A stretch of 64,000 bases of DNA from Ruegeria atlantica (GCF_013033965.1 NZ_WQFE01000001.1:1-64000); one strand, 5' to 3'; shown: positions 35,922-45,354, counted from the first letter of the stretch. Program-made: numbers and translations. The notes: generated by a model not told the origin, from the sequence alone.

Positions 35922-37664
35922 ATGAGCTTTTTAGGGGTTGAGCAGTCACTGACCGGACGACGTTGGATCGGGCCGGAGGCCGAGGTCGAACGCGCAACGG
36001 AAATGCTGGTGCAGCAGGCTGGCCTGCCGCGCGCGGTGTGTCAGGTACTCGCGCGTCGCGGCGTTCCGCCAATGGAAGCGCAGAGTTTTCTGGACCCAAA
36101 GCTGAAAGAGCTGCTGCCTGATCCCCGGTCCATGAAAGATATGGAGACGGCTGCCACCCGCTTTCTGGACGCCGTCCGGACCAAGCAACGGATTGCAGTT
36201 TTTGCTGATTATGACGTCGATGGCGGCAGCTCGGCGGCCCTGCTGCTGGTGTGGCTGCGCCAGTTGGGGTTGCAGGCGACGCTTTATGTGCCTGACCGGA
36301 TTGATGAAGGCTATGGGCCGAACGTTCCTGCGATGCAGCAACTGGCCGCGTCGCATGACCTGATCATCTGCGTGGATTGCGGAACGCTTAGCCATGAACC
36401 AATTGCGGCTGCAAAAGGTGCAGATGTCATTGTGCTGGATCACCACCTTGGTGGTGAAACGCTGCCCGACTGTGTCGCGGTGGTGAACCCGAACCGACAG
36501 GATGAAAGCGGCGACCTGGGTTATTTCTGCGCCGCTGCCGTGGTGTTTTTGATGTTGGTCGAAGCCGGTCGGCAACTGCGAGAAGCTGGTGTCAAAGGCC
36601 CGAACCTGATCGGATTTCTTGACCTTGTGGCATTGGCAACCGTTGCGGACGTCGCTCCGCTGATCGACGCGAACCGGGCACTGGTCCGGCAGGGCCTGAA
36701 GGTCATGGCGCAACGGCAACGACCGGGATTGGTCGCGCTATCAGATGTGGCGCGCATGGATTCCGCACCCACCAGCTATCACCTGGGATTTCTGCTGGGG
36801 CCGCGCGTGAATGCGGGCGGGCGGATTGGTCAGGCCGATCTGGGCGCACGATTGCTGAGCACGGACTCGATGACCGAGGCCGAAGCTCTGTCTCAGAGGC
36901 TGGACGAGTTGAACACCGAACGGCGGGATATCGAAAACGCAGTCCGTGCAGCGGCGATGGAACAGGCCGAGGAGCGTGGGCTGGATGCGCCGTTGGTCTG
37001 GGCCGCAGGCGACGGTTGGCATCCCGGCGTTGTTGGCATCGTGGCGTCCCGCCTCAAGGAAAACGCCAACAGGCCCGCGATTGTCATCGGCTTTGAAGGG
37101 GACGAGGGCAAAGGTTCGGGGCGGTCGGTCTCGGGTGTTGATCTGGGTGCATCGATCCAGCGGTTGGCGGCTGAGGGCCTGTTGGTCAAAGGTGGCGGGC
37201 ACAAGATGGCGGCCGGTTTGACAGTTATGCGGGATCAGTTGGAACCCGCCATGGAACGCCTCAGCGAACTGCTGGCCAAACAGGGTGCGGGCAAGGGCGG
37301 ACCGGCAGATTTGAAGCTGGACGGTGCCCTTATGCCTGGCGCAGCCTCGGTCGACCTGATCGAACAGATTGAAAAGGCTGGCCCATTCGGGGCCAGCGCC
37401 GCTGCCCCGCGTTACGCTCTGCCGGACCTGCAGGTGCGCTTTGCCAAACGCGTGGGAGAATCGCATCTGAAGTTGTCTCTGGCAGATGGGATGGGCGGCG
37501 GTCTGGACGCTATCGCCTTTGGTGCCTTTGACGGCCCGATGGGTGAGCGGCTGTCCAATCACGGTGGTGCCCGGTTCCATTTCGCCGGGCGGCTTGAGGT
37601 CAACACCTGGGGCGGTCGGCAAAGCGTTCAGCTGAGACTGGAGGACGCGGCAGAGGCAAACTGA
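35922..37664 (+). CDS. recJ: Single-stranded-DNA-specific exonuclease RecJ
   Basis: 580 residues. 5'-3' exonuclease in recombination and mismatch repair. DHH-family motif I is FADYDVDGGSSAALLLVWL (canonical DYDVDG), motif II/III IICVDCGT and VIVLDHHLGGETLP (DHH), then the DHHA1 motif GKGSGRSVSGVDLGASIQRLA and KGGGHKMAAGLTV. A short hairpin (GGCCGG at 35878-35883, CCGGCC at 35896-35901) lies just before the start. Confidence 0.95.
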   Translation: MSFLGVEQSLTGRRWIGPEAEVERATEMLVQQAGLPRAVCQVLARRGVPPMEAQSFLDPKLKELLPDPRSMKDMETAATRFLDAVRTKQRIAVFADYDVDGGSSAALLLVWLRQLGLQATLYVPDRIDEGYGPNVPAMQQLAASHDLIICVDCGTLSHEPIAAAKGADVIVLDHHLGGETLPDCVAVVNPNRQDESGDLGYFCAAAVVFLMLVEAGRQLREAGVKGPNLIGFLDLVALATVADVAPLIDANRALVRQGLKVMAQRQRPGLVALSDVARMDSAPTSYHLGFLLGPRVNAGGRIGQADLGARLLSTDSMTEAEALSQRLDELNTERRDIENAVRAAAMEQAEERGLDAPLVWAAGDGWHPGVVGIVASRLKENANRPAIVIGFEGDEGKGSGRSVSGVDLGASIQRLAAEGLLVKGGGHKMAAGLTVMRDQLEPAMERLSELLAKQGAGKGGPADLKLDGALMPGAASVDLIEQIEKAGPFGASAAAPRYALPDLQVRFAKRVGESHLKLSLADGMGGGLDAIAFGAFDGPMGERLSNHGGARFHFAGRLEVNTWGGRQSVQLRLEDAAEAN

Positions 37665-37762
37665 GCCTGTTTTCACCCTTGCCAAAAAAGTTTCGCATCC
37701 CTGCATTTTTCGGCTTGCGGGGGTCAGAGGTAAACCGTAAAAGGCCCTCCACAAGCCAGCGT

Positions 37763-37837
37763 GGCCCGTTCGTCTATCGGTTAGGACGCCAGGTTTTCAA
37801 CCTGGAAAGAGGGGTTCGATTCCCCTACGGGCTACCA
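37763..37837 (+). tRNA. tRNA-Glu (anticodon TTC), copy 1
   Basis: 75 bases: acceptor GGCCCGT, D arm, anticodon stem CCAGG/CCTGG with loop TTTTCAA (anticodon TTC), T arm GGGG TTCGATT CCCC, acceptor 3' strand ACGGGCT, A73, encoded CCA. Confidence 0.96.
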
Positions 37838-37861
37838 CTTGTGCTTGTGCCATTAGCAGAT

Positions 37862-37936
37862 GGCCCGTTCGTCTATCGGTTAGGACGCCAGGTTTTCAAC
37901 CTGGAAAGAGGGGTTCGATTCCCCTACGGGCTACCA
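37862..37936 (+). tRNA. tRNA-Glu (anticodon TTC), copy 2
   Basis: Identical to copy 1 over all 75 bases and 24 bp downstream of it, so a recent tandem duplication or gene conversion. Encoded CCA. Ends 11 bp before the convergent V-ATPase A gene. Confidence 0.96.
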
Positions 37937-37946
37937 CTTCCCTGAT

Positions 37947-39788
37947 CTACACTCCGAACTTTTCGCGACACAGCTCCTGAATCTGTGCCCAGATGGATTT
38001 GAATTCCGGCGTGTTTTCTGCGGCATAGTGGAAGTTCTTCATGAGCCCGGTAAGCTGCGTGAATACCTGACGCACCTCGCCCTTGTCCGCAAAGCTCGCG
38101 GTTGATTGTGTGACATCATAGACCAGTTTGAATGTCATCTTCTGACGCTCAAGCGGCACAGTTGCGTCTACTTTGTCAAAGGCATCCTGCTGCAGATAAA
38201 CCATATCTACGAACAGCGCTTTTTGCTGGGTCACGAAGTCTTCGATGGTGACGCCTTCTTCGCCGGTGACCTGCATCATCTGGTCTACCTGCTCGCCTTT
38301 TTCAATCAACGCCAGCAGATCGCGCACTTTACCTGTCCAACCGGGTTCGGCGTTTTTGTCGTACCAATCCGAAAGCTGATCCGTGTATCGCGACCAGCTG
38401 AGCATCGGATCAACGGCTGGATAGAACCGCTTGTAGGCACGCTCGGAAGACAACCCGAGGAAACACTTCACCGTGGACAGCGTTGACTGTGTTACCGGCT
38501 CGTCAAAATTGCCACCCGCGGGTGAAACTGTGCCGATCAATGTCAGGCTGCCTAGATCGCCATCATTGGTTTTCAGCGCCCCTGCCCGCTCGTAGAGGCC
38601 TTTGATCGAGCTTTCCAGATAGGCCGGAAAGCCCTCTTCGCCCGGAATTTCCTCAAGCTTGCCAGAGGTCTCGCGCATGGCCTGCGCCCAGCGGCTTGTA
38701 CTGTCCGCGATCAGCAGGACGTCATAGCCCATCTGCCGGTAATACTCGCCCAGAGTGATGCCCGTGAAAATTGACGCCTCACGAGCCGCAACGGGCATCG
38801 AAGAGGTGTTACAGATGATAATCGTCCGGTCCATCAGGCTGCCGCCCGAGGTCGGATCGGTCATCTTGGGAAACTCGTGGATCGTTTCCACCACCTCGCC
38901 CGCGCGTTCGCCGCAGGCCACGACGATTACGATATCCACTTTGGAATTTCGCGCGATCAGATTTTGAAGCACCGTCTTACCCGCCCCAAACGGACCGGGA
39001 ATACAGGCGGTACCACCGCGCGCGATGGGAAAGAAAGTGTCGATCAGTCGCTGCGAGGTCAGAACCGGTTCGGTCGGATACAGCCGTTCCGACAAGGTCC
39101 GTTTCAGGATATTTTCAGGCAAGGGCCGACGAACGGGCCATTTCTGGCACAGGGTCAGGGTGTGCTCACCGCCTTGCTCATCCTCAAGACGCGCAACAAT
39201 CTCATGGATTGAGGCTGCGCCTTTTTGGACCCACACGACCTTATAGTCTCCGACCCAATTAAACGGCAGCATGATCTTATGGGTAAACCGGCCCTCCGGC
39301 ACCGTGCCGATGCTGTCACCTGCGGTGACCGTATCCCCGACCTTAACCGAGGGCGTGAAGGACCACTTCGCCTGATCGTCCAACGGAGCAACATCTGCGC
39401 CACGCGGCAGGAACGTCCCGAACTCGGCGGCGACTTTTGGCAGGGGCGATTGCAGGCCATCAAACACCTGCCCCAGAAGACCAGGCCCAAGCTCGACCGA
39501 AAGCAATTGTCCCGATTGTTCCACCGGGTCACCAACGGCCACGCCATCGGTGCTTTCGTAGACCTGAACATCCGCCGTTTCCCCACGCACGCGTAGCACT
39601 TCGGCCTTCAGTCGCTCTTGCCGCCCACCGGGTCCTGAGCGCGAGGGCAGGATGAACACGACCTCGTTCTTGACCAGTTGCCCTGGAACCCCGGCGGCAT
39701 CCTGGTTGGCCTGAATCTGCACCAGCCCTTCCTGGACCGAGACGACACGGGCGGTTGCGATTTGAACCGGGGGTGTTTGGGCAGTCAT
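37947..39788 (-). CDS. V/A-type ATP synthase subunit A (catalytic)
   Basis: 613-residue catalytic subunit that hydrolyses or makes ATP in the peripheral V1/A1 sector. Walker A GPFGAGKT at residues 265-272, then ACGERAGEVVETIHEF and DSTSRWAQAMRETSGKLEEIPGEEGFPAYL. It carries the bulge domain of A subunits (about residues 105-210) absent from F-type beta. Last gene of a seven-gene operon; ATGA overlap with the DUF2764 gene. Confidence 0.95.
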   Translation of the reverse strand: MTAQTPPVQIATARVVSVQEGLVQIQANQDAAGVPGQLVKNEVVFILPSRSGPGGRQERLKAEVLRVRGETADVQVYESTDGVAVGDPVEQSGQLLSVELGPGLLGQVFDGLQSPLPKVAAEFGTFLPRGADVAPLDDQAKWSFTPSVKVGDTVTAGDSIGTVPEGRFTHKIMLPFNWVGDYKVVWVQKGAASIHEIVARLEDEQGGEHTLTLCQKWPVRRPLPENILKRTLSERLYPTEPVLTSQRLIDTFFPIARGGTACIPGPFGAGKTVLQNLIARNSKVDIVIVVACGERAGEVVETIHEFPKMTDPTSGGSLMDRTIIICNTSSMPVAAREASIFTGITLGEYYRQMGYDVLLIADSTSRWAQAMRETSGKLEEIPGEEGFPAYLESSIKGLYERAGALKTNDGDLGSLTLIGTVSPAGGNFDEPVTQSTLSTVKCFLGLSSERAYKRFYPAVDPMLSWSRYTDQLSDWYDKNAEPGWTGKVRDLLALIEKGEQVDQMMQVTGEEGVTIEDFVTQQKALFVDMVYLQQDAFDKVDATVPLERQKMTFKLVYDVTQSTASFADKGEVRQVFTQLTGLMKNFHYAAENTPEFKSIWAQIQELCREKFGV

Positions 39789-40477
39789 GCGCTTACTCTC
39801 TCAAAATCGAATTCTGCGACATTGGCCATGGCCTGCTGGGCCAGCTTCTCAAATCTTGTGGCTGCGTCCTGAGCGTTGCTTTGCGCCCATCGATCAAAAA
39901 TGTTCCAGATCAGGACGTATATCGCCACGGCCTCAAAATCGAACAGGTGGCGGGCGGCGTACCGTTTCAGTTGCTTATGGCTGACCGACAGCAACAACCG
40001 CTCCAGACCCAAGGGGTCCTCGGCTTCTAACAGTTGACGCGCGTCCTTGATCCACGGCATCGGCACCGAAAGGCGGAAATCCGGGTCCCCCCAGTTGGCT
40101 GGAATGTGGCCGCTCCAACGTCCAATGCCATAAGTTCCCGAGGGCGGATTGCCTCCACGCGCGCGCAGGCGCAGTGCGGCAACAACAGTGCGCAGGTCCA
40201 TCCGCTCAAGGAACAGGCTGCGCAAGGTTGGTTGCGGAATTTTGGCCAACGCCTGATTGCATCGCTGGACCGCCTGCGCATCCGTGATGTCCATGTCATA
40301 TGCGCTCCAGTTCAACGCCTGCTCCAACACTTTCAGAACACGCGCATCCTCAGGGGTAAGCGCGGTCAAGCGGCGATCCAGCCGCAGCCGCGACAACGGG
40401 GGCTGCTTGGCCACGAACAGCCGCTCAGAGCCCGGCAGGCTGCTGATCAATGCGATATAGGCGTCGGGGTCCGACAT
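39785..40477 (-). CDS. DUF2764-type (subunit C-like) protein of the V/A-ATPase
   Basis: 230 residues, soluble, helical. Its position between E and A matches the DUF2764 protein of bacterial V-ATPase operons as I remember them, which takes the place of the central-stalk cap subunit C. Segments: YIALISSLPGSERLF at the start, LRTVVAALRLRARGG and DFEAVAIYVLIWNIFDRW. Coupled by ATGA to A and separated from E by 1 bp. Confidence 0.72.
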   Translation of the reverse strand: MSDPDAYIALISSLPGSERLFVAKQPPLSRLRLDRRLTALTPEDARVLKVLEQALNWSAYDMDITDAQAVQRCNQALAKIPQPTLRSLFLERMDLRTVVAALRLRARGGNPPSGTYGIGRWSGHIPANWGDPDFRLSVPMPWIKDARQLLEAEDPLGLERLLLSVSHKQLKRYAARHLFDFEAVAIYVLIWNIFDRWAQSNAQDAATRFEKLAQQAMANVAEFDFERVSA

Positions 40478-40478
40478 C

Positions 40479-41156
40479 TCAGCGGATCACACCTTCCAGC
40501 ACGGCACGGAACCGCGGCTGAAGATGCTCCATCAGCAATGAGGCGACCGCCTTGTCCGTCAGATCCAGAACTATGCCCTGATCTTCCGCGTGAACCCGGA
40601 TACCGTTTTGGGTGTCATCTGAAGCCTGTAATTCGACCTGATCGCGCAACATGTCAGCTGTAAGCCCAAGAACATACTTGGTCAGTTTGCCGGACTGAAT
40701 GTCATCCGCGTTCTGCTTGATGTCTTCCTGCGTTGCGACTTTGGCAGGCAGAATGATCTGGACCTTGCCATCCAGATTGACGCCATCAGCCTCTCGACCG
40801 ACGACCTCCAAAATCATCTGTTTCAGCAATTTCGGGTCAGCCATTTCCTTGGTCACCAGACGTTCAACATCTTCGCGAAACCGGTCGGTCAATCCACCTT
40901 TCATGGTCAGAACTGCATCACGCATCGCGGTATTCAGCGCCTCTTCCCCCGCCGTACGGTATTTGTCGGAATCCGCTCGCGCCTTTTTTTGATACTCGTC
41001 CGCTTCACGTTTGGCGTCAGCCAGAATCTTGGCGGCTTCGGCCTTGGCCTCTGCCCGCAGCTTCTCGGCATCAGCTTTACCAGCGGCCACGCCATCGTTG
41101 CGCAATTTGTCAATCAGTGCGTCAACACCGTGAGTGATCATACCATCCTGTGCCAT
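40479..41156 (-). CDS. V/A-type ATP synthase subunit E (peripheral stalk)
   Basis: 225 residues. The N-terminal half is a long Ala/Lys/Glu-rich coiled coil (KLRAEAKAEAAKILADAKREADEYQKKARADSDKYR, residues about 28-65). The C-terminal globular part fits subunit E, which with a partner forms the peripheral stalk. No separate G/H partner gene is in the operon. ATGA overlap with K. Confidence 0.85.
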   Translation of the reverse strand: MAQDGMITHGVDALIDKLRNDGVAAGKADAEKLRAEAKAEAAKILADAKREADEYQKKARADSDKYRTAGEEALNTAMRDAVLTMKGGLTDRFREDVERLVTKEMADPKLLKQMILEVVGREADGVNLDGKVQIILPAKVATQEDIKQNADDIQSGKLTKYVLGLTADMLRDQVELQASDDTQNGIRVHAEDQGIVLDLTDKAVASLLMEHLQPRFRAVLEGVIR

Positions 41157-41599
41157 CAGCTAATCCCCGCACTGATCACCAATGCAAAGACGAAAGCAAA
41201 CACCCCGAACCCTTCGATGATCGCCGCCGGAGCCAGCGCCAGGCCAAAGATTTCGGGCTTTTCCTTGGTTGCGTTGATCGCCGCCGCACAGGCCCGGCCC
41301 TGCCAGATCCCGCAGTACATCAACGCGATGCCGGACAGGATGCCGATCCCGAACAAGCCGCCTGCGTTTTCAGGCGTCACATCCCGGTTCAGGGTGAACA
41401 TGATAACGATGCCGTAAATCACCATCGTTGAGGGAAAGGCTGAGACGCCCACAAAGCGACCGTATCCACCGTCGGTTTCCGTCATCGCACCAATACTGGC
41501 CATGCCAGCGATGGAACACCCGATGGCGCTGGAGGCCGCGCCCAACGCCATTGGCGCATAGATACCCAGCCAACCCAATGTCAAAACAAGCTCATTCAT
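41156..41599 (-). CDS. V/A-type ATP synthase subunit K (proteolipid, four helices)
   Basis: 147-residue membrane subunit, a double hairpin. Ion-carrying glutamate E129 in helix 4 (APAAIIEGFGVFAFVFAL); Q100 in helix 3 (GIWQGRACAAAIN) matches the Na+ ligand Gln of Enterococcus NtpK. Helix 2 reads FPSTMVIYG (residues 55-63) where NtpK has LPGTQGLYG: the Thr is kept but the ligand Gln is Met59. The start at 41599 forms ATGA with subunit I. One carboxylate per four helices indicates V-type geometry. Confidence 0.9.
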   Translation of the reverse strand: MNELVLTLGWLGIYAPMALGAASSAIGCSIAGMASIGAMTETDGGYGRFVGVSAFPSTMVIYGIVIMFTLNRDVTPENAGGLFGIGILSGIALMYCGIWQGRACAAAINATKEKPEIFGLALAPAAIIEGFGVFAFVFALVISAGIS

Positions 41600-43392
41600 T
41601 CCTGAACCTCCTTGCGGGCGAACGGGCGAAAGACGATGCCTTCGTCCGGCAAACCCCATTTAAAGAATTCGATGTAATTGAGACGTAATCCGTGGACGAC
41701 GCCGCTCATCATGGCGAGCGCGAAGTTGAGAATGTGGCCGATGATCAGGATCAGCAGGGCAAACAGTACGCCCAGCCCCTTGAGGGACTGCATCACCGAA
41801 ACCGCCAGATCGTTGAACGTGATCGCCAGCGAGGCCGAGGCCAGCCCAAGCGCAAACAGGCGCATGTAGCTAAGTACGTCTCCGAAGGCGCCCATCGCTC
41901 CGGCAAGGCTTTGCAGCCCTTCGATCAGGCGCCACAACCAGTCGGTTGGCTTTTTGATGACCCGCTCGCTGGAGAACCAGACGATAGCTAGTACACCGAT
42001 CCCCATTAACGTCGCACCTGGTACCGGAGAATTGCCCTTCATATAGCTGAGCCACAAAACAAACCCGCCGACCAGAGCAGCAATCCAGCCCAAGTTTGCG
42101 ATGGCTTTTCGGTGCCCCCATGCCGCGCGGGCTGCAAGTGCATTGGCCAGCACAAGGTGCAAAACACCGACGACAATCGAAACCATCATCATCGCGCTGA
42201 AATTGTTCAGGTTGAGCAGGTTGAGCTTGGCCCAGAAAGATCCCGTGGGGGGCGATACGCCGAAGAAACTGCCGACTAGAACACCATAAAGGATCGTTGC
42301 ACCCGAGATGATCACGCCGAACCGCCGCCACGACCTCTCCCTGGGCGTCGAATCAAGGCGTTTCCAGAATAGCAAAAGTCCAGCCAGGATAGTCGCCCCA
42401 TAACCCGCATCTGCCACGATCATCGCAAAGAAGATCGCAAATGAAGCCGCGACGATCACACTTGGATCCCAATCCTTGTAACCCGGCACTTGATAAAACA
42501 GCGCCAAGTCTACGGCTGCACTGCGCTTTTCCGGTTGCTCCAACAAGGTAGGCGGGCTGTCTTCGGGGCCGGGTTTTTCGATTAGCACAGCGGCATCCTT
42601 GGCGTTTGCCATGTCCAGAACCGCGTCTATACGATCCTCGGGCACCCAGCCCTGAAGGGCAAACATCGCCTCTTCGTCGCGCACCTTTTGCGTGGCATGG
42701 GCCAGCTCAGCCGCGCTTTCGGCAACCGACAGGTTGCGCCGCATCAGCGTCAAATACCGGGTCTGTGCGACTCGCTCAGCCTCCAGCGCCTCGATCGCGA
42801 TCTCGGCTTCTTCCAGCTGCGCCTCAAGCTCGTGAATGGGCAGCGATCCTGTGTGCGTGCGCGGGACCGGGAGGATATCGTCATCCGGCTCATCCGGGGC
42901 GATTAGTACGGCATAGATGAACCTATGGTCCTGCTCGAGTATGGCCCAGGGCAACTCCAAGGCTTCCAACGCGTCGCGATGCTTGAGCGGCAATTGATAG
43001 AACCACAATCGGTTCCCTGCCAAAACATCGTCGGGCGGGAAGTCCAGATCACCCCAGGGGCGCACCTGCCTGATCCGGTTGGCAAGAAAGTCCCTCTGGT
43101 CCGTCATATCGCGGGTCCGCTGCATCAGGTCCAACACATCCTTGACGAACTGGTCCATGTCGAAACCGGGATCACGCTGTATCTGTCGGCGCGGTTCGGA
43201 CACGTCATTCAGAAACCGCAACGCCTTATAAGCATCCCGTGCACTACGTTCACTGATCTTTTCCGGCTCTGCGGGTGGCGGGGCCAGCGGCAGGACGTGC
43301 ATGCATCCCAGATCCTGCAGCGCCTCAAGCGTCGCGGTCTTTTGGCTTACCCGTCCGACCAATGACAGCTTCTTGAGCCGCGCAACACTCAC
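41596..43392 (-). CDS. V/A-type ATP synthase subunit I (ion channel and stator)
   Basis: 598 residues. The N-terminal cytoplasmic half (to about residue 310) has coiled coils; the C-terminal half has seven or eight membrane helices. The essential arginine of the ion half-channel is in SYMRLFALGLASASLAITFNDLA. GTG start at 43392 overlaps the D stop (GTGA). Large stator equivalent to archaeal/bacterial subunit I and eukaryotic subunit a. Confidence 0.93.
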   Translation of the reverse strand: MSVARLKKLSLVGRVSQKTATLEALQDLGCMHVLPLAPPPAEPEKISERSARDAYKALRFLNDVSEPRRQIQRDPGFDMDQFVKDVLDLMQRTRDMTDQRDFLANRIRQVRPWGDLDFPPDDVLAGNRLWFYQLPLKHRDALEALELPWAILEQDHRFIYAVLIAPDEPDDDILPVPRTHTGSLPIHELEAQLEEAEIAIEALEAERVAQTRYLTLMRRNLSVAESAAELAHATQKVRDEEAMFALQGWVPEDRIDAVLDMANAKDAAVLIEKPGPEDSPPTLLEQPEKRSAAVDLALFYQVPGYKDWDPSVIVAASFAIFFAMIVADAGYGATILAGLLLFWKRLDSTPRERSWRRFGVIISGATILYGVLVGSFFGVSPPTGSFWAKLNLLNLNNFSAMMMVSIVVGVLHLVLANALAARAAWGHRKAIANLGWIAALVGGFVLWLSYMKGNSPVPGATLMGIGVLAIVWFSSERVIKKPTDWLWRLIEGLQSLAGAMGAFGDVLSYMRLFALGLASASLAITFNDLAVSVMQSLKGLGVLFALLILIIGHILNFALAMMSGVVHGLRLNYIEFFKWGLPDEGIVFRPFARKEVQE

Positions 43393-43994
43393 GACACAGC
43401 CTCCTGCGCATGTTTTCGTTTCGAGATTTTCGAACGGACCACAGCTTGCATCTGCTCATCACTCAGGTAGATGCGGATCTTCTTGATATTGGCCTTGGCG
43501 CGCGGGATCAGAACCTTTTCGAACAGGTTGACACGCTGCGTGATTGTAGCAACGGCCTTGTCGAAAATCCTGACCCGCTCTTCGGCTACTTTGACCCGTA
43601 GACGCGCCTCGATCATATCGTGCAGCAAACGAGCCGCCGCATCGACCCAGTGAGGTTTGGCCAAATAGGAATACGGGCGCACCGCAACCTCAATCCGGTC
43701 CAGCGCAGGCATCTTGACCCCCACGACGTTGACCTCTTTGACCTTGTAGTCCTTCAGCTCGACCAACCCCTCCAGATCGACGCCCTGTTGCGCCAGCATC
43801 GGCAGCTTTTCTCCAACCTTTTTCGCCAGTTCCTGCACCTCATCCTGAAGGCGCTGTACATGTTCGCGCGCCTTGGCGCGCTCGGCCATCAATTGCTGAC
43901 GTTTGAGGTCCAGCGACGGCAGAAACCGCTCAAAGCTTTTTAGCTGTACCTGCTCACGCGCGAGCGACGATTTATTCAGCTGCAACCGCGCCAT
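43389..43994 (-). CDS. V/A-type ATP synthase subunit D (central rotor)
   Basis: About 201 residues, long helical coiled coil (KSSLAREQVQLKSFERFLPSLDLKRQQLMAERAKAREHVQRL... and ...RLRVKVAEERVRIFDKAVATITQRVNLFEKVLIPRAKANIKKIRIYLSDEQ), the rotor shaft. ATG at 43994 has AAAGG six bases upstream on its strand and is preferred to 44000 or 44021. It overlaps the B gene by 23 bp. No separate F gene is present. Confidence 0.9.
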   Translation of the reverse strand: MARLQLNKSSLAREQVQLKSFERFLPSLDLKRQQLMAERAKAREHVQRLQDEVQELAKKVGEKLPMLAQQGVDLEGLVELKDYKVKEVNVVGVKMPALDRIEVAVRPYSYLAKPHWVDAAARLLHDMIEARLRVKVAEERVRIFDKAVATITQRVNLFEKVLIPRAKANIKKIRIYLSDEQMQAVVRSKISKRKHAQEAVS

Positions 43995-45333
43995 CGGCAT
44001 CCTTTGGGAAATACTTGTCAATCAAGGCTTGTTTCATCAGCAATTGTTCAGGCGCGAAACATTCGGCCAGCGTTTTCCAGCCTAGATCCAGCGCATCCTC
44101 AAGCAGGATCGAGACGTTGATGTCCATGAACCGGGCTCTGAAGAGATCGCCGAATTTCAGCAACTGATGGTCGTAATCCGACAGATCAAACGCCATCGCC
44201 TGCTTTTGCGCAGCATCCCGGCTTTCGGAATAAAACCGGATCATCGTGTTCATGATCTGACTGTGATCCTCGCGCGTGGTTTTGCCGATCACGTTCTGCT
44301 TCAGGCGCGACAGGCTGCCAAACGGGTCAATCACACCCGAGTGCAAATAGATCTGCCCCTCGGTGATATAGCCCGTGTTATCCGGCACCGGGTGGGTCAC
44401 GTCATTGCCGGGCATCGTGGTCACGGTCAGCACTGTGACCGATCCACCCTTGGCATAGTCGCAGGCTTTTTCGTATCGGCGCGCCAGTTGCGAATACAGG
44501 TCACCCATATAGCCACGCTGCGACGGTACGCGTTCCTGACTGATCCCCACCTCTTTCATTGCGTCGGCATAGGCGGTCATGTCGGTCAGCAAGACTAGCA
44601 CGCGCTTGCCCTCTTCCACCGCAAACCTCTCGGCCACAGCCAGCGCCATATCGGGAACAAGCAGCCGTTCGACCAACGGATCCATCGCCTGATTGACGAA
44701 CATCACAGTGCGCGAGAACACACCTGCATCCTCGAAGGATGTGCGGAAGGTAAAGTAGTCGTCGAAGATCAGCCCCAGCCCGCCAAAGACCACGATATCG
44801 GCATCTGCCTGAATGCCGATCCGACTGAGGAACGCGTTGAACGGCTCACCGGAAACCGAAAAAATCGGGATTTTCTGGCTTTCGACCAGAGTGTTGAACA
44901 CGTCGATCATCGGCACGTCTGTTCGGATCATCTTGTTGGGCACGGCGCGTTCTGCCGGGTTCACAGTTGGCCCGCCGATATCCACGCGCGGCTCGGATGA
45001 CAGGTCGGGTCCACCGTCGATTGACACGCCCGCACCATCAAAAACGCGACCCAGAATGTTCTGTGAATACGGGGTCTGCATCGGGTGACCCAAAAACGTC
45101 GCCGTAGCCTCGGTCGAGATCCCCTTGGTGCCGGAAAACACCTGCAGAGTGACAACATCCCAGTCAATCAAGATCGCCTGAGCCAATGTCTTGTGGCCGT
45201 CCACGGATTCGATCACCGCCAGATCATTGAAACGGACTGCCGCATCTTTCGATCCGTTCAGAGGCACCCTTACCTTGATCGTGTCTCCGACAATCTCAAG
45301 AACGCGCGTGTACTTCAAAAGACTTCCGGACAT
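43972..45333 (-). CDS. V/A-type ATP synthase subunit B (non-catalytic)
   Basis: 453 residues. Typical B-subunit blocks: GRVFDGAGVSIDGGPDLSSEPRVDIGGPTVNPAERAVPNKMIRTDVPMIDVFNTLVESQKIPIFSVSG, then VLLTDMTAYADAMKEVG and SQERVPSQRGYMGDLYSQLARRYE. No Walker A, as expected for B. First gene of the operon; its leader carries alternative hairpins (45355-45393). Confidence 0.95.
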   Translation of the reverse strand: MSGSLLKYTRVLEIVGDTIKVRVPLNGSKDAAVRFNDLAVIESVDGHKTLAQAILIDWDVVTLQVFSGTKGISTEATATFLGHPMQTPYSQNILGRVFDGAGVSIDGGPDLSSEPRVDIGGPTVNPAERAVPNKMIRTDVPMIDVFNTLVESQKIPIFSVSGEPFNAFLSRIGIQADADIVVFGGLGLIFDDYFTFRTSFEDAGVFSRTVMFVNQAMDPLVERLLVPDMALAVAERFAVEEGKRVLVLLTDMTAYADAMKEVGISQERVPSQRGYMGDLYSQLARRYEKACDYAKGGSVTVLTVTTMPGNDVTHPVPDNTGYITEGQIYLHSGVIDPFGSLSRLKQNVIGKTTREDHSQIMNTMIRFYSESRDAAQKQAMAFDLSDYDHQLLKFGDLFRARFMDINVSILLEDALDLGWKTLAECFAPEQLLMKQALIDKYFPKDADGAVAAE

Positions 45334-45354
45334 GGCTCATCCTCGGTCGTGAAA

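Noticed and set aside
36741..37754. 337-residue minus-strand open frame opposite recJ
   Set aside because: Shadow of the recJ reading frame, with no recognisable domain.
37763..37936. Direct repeat read as an integrative-element attachment site
   Set aside because: The repeat is two complete tRNA genes with a 24-bp spacer and nothing between them; no integrase is nearby.
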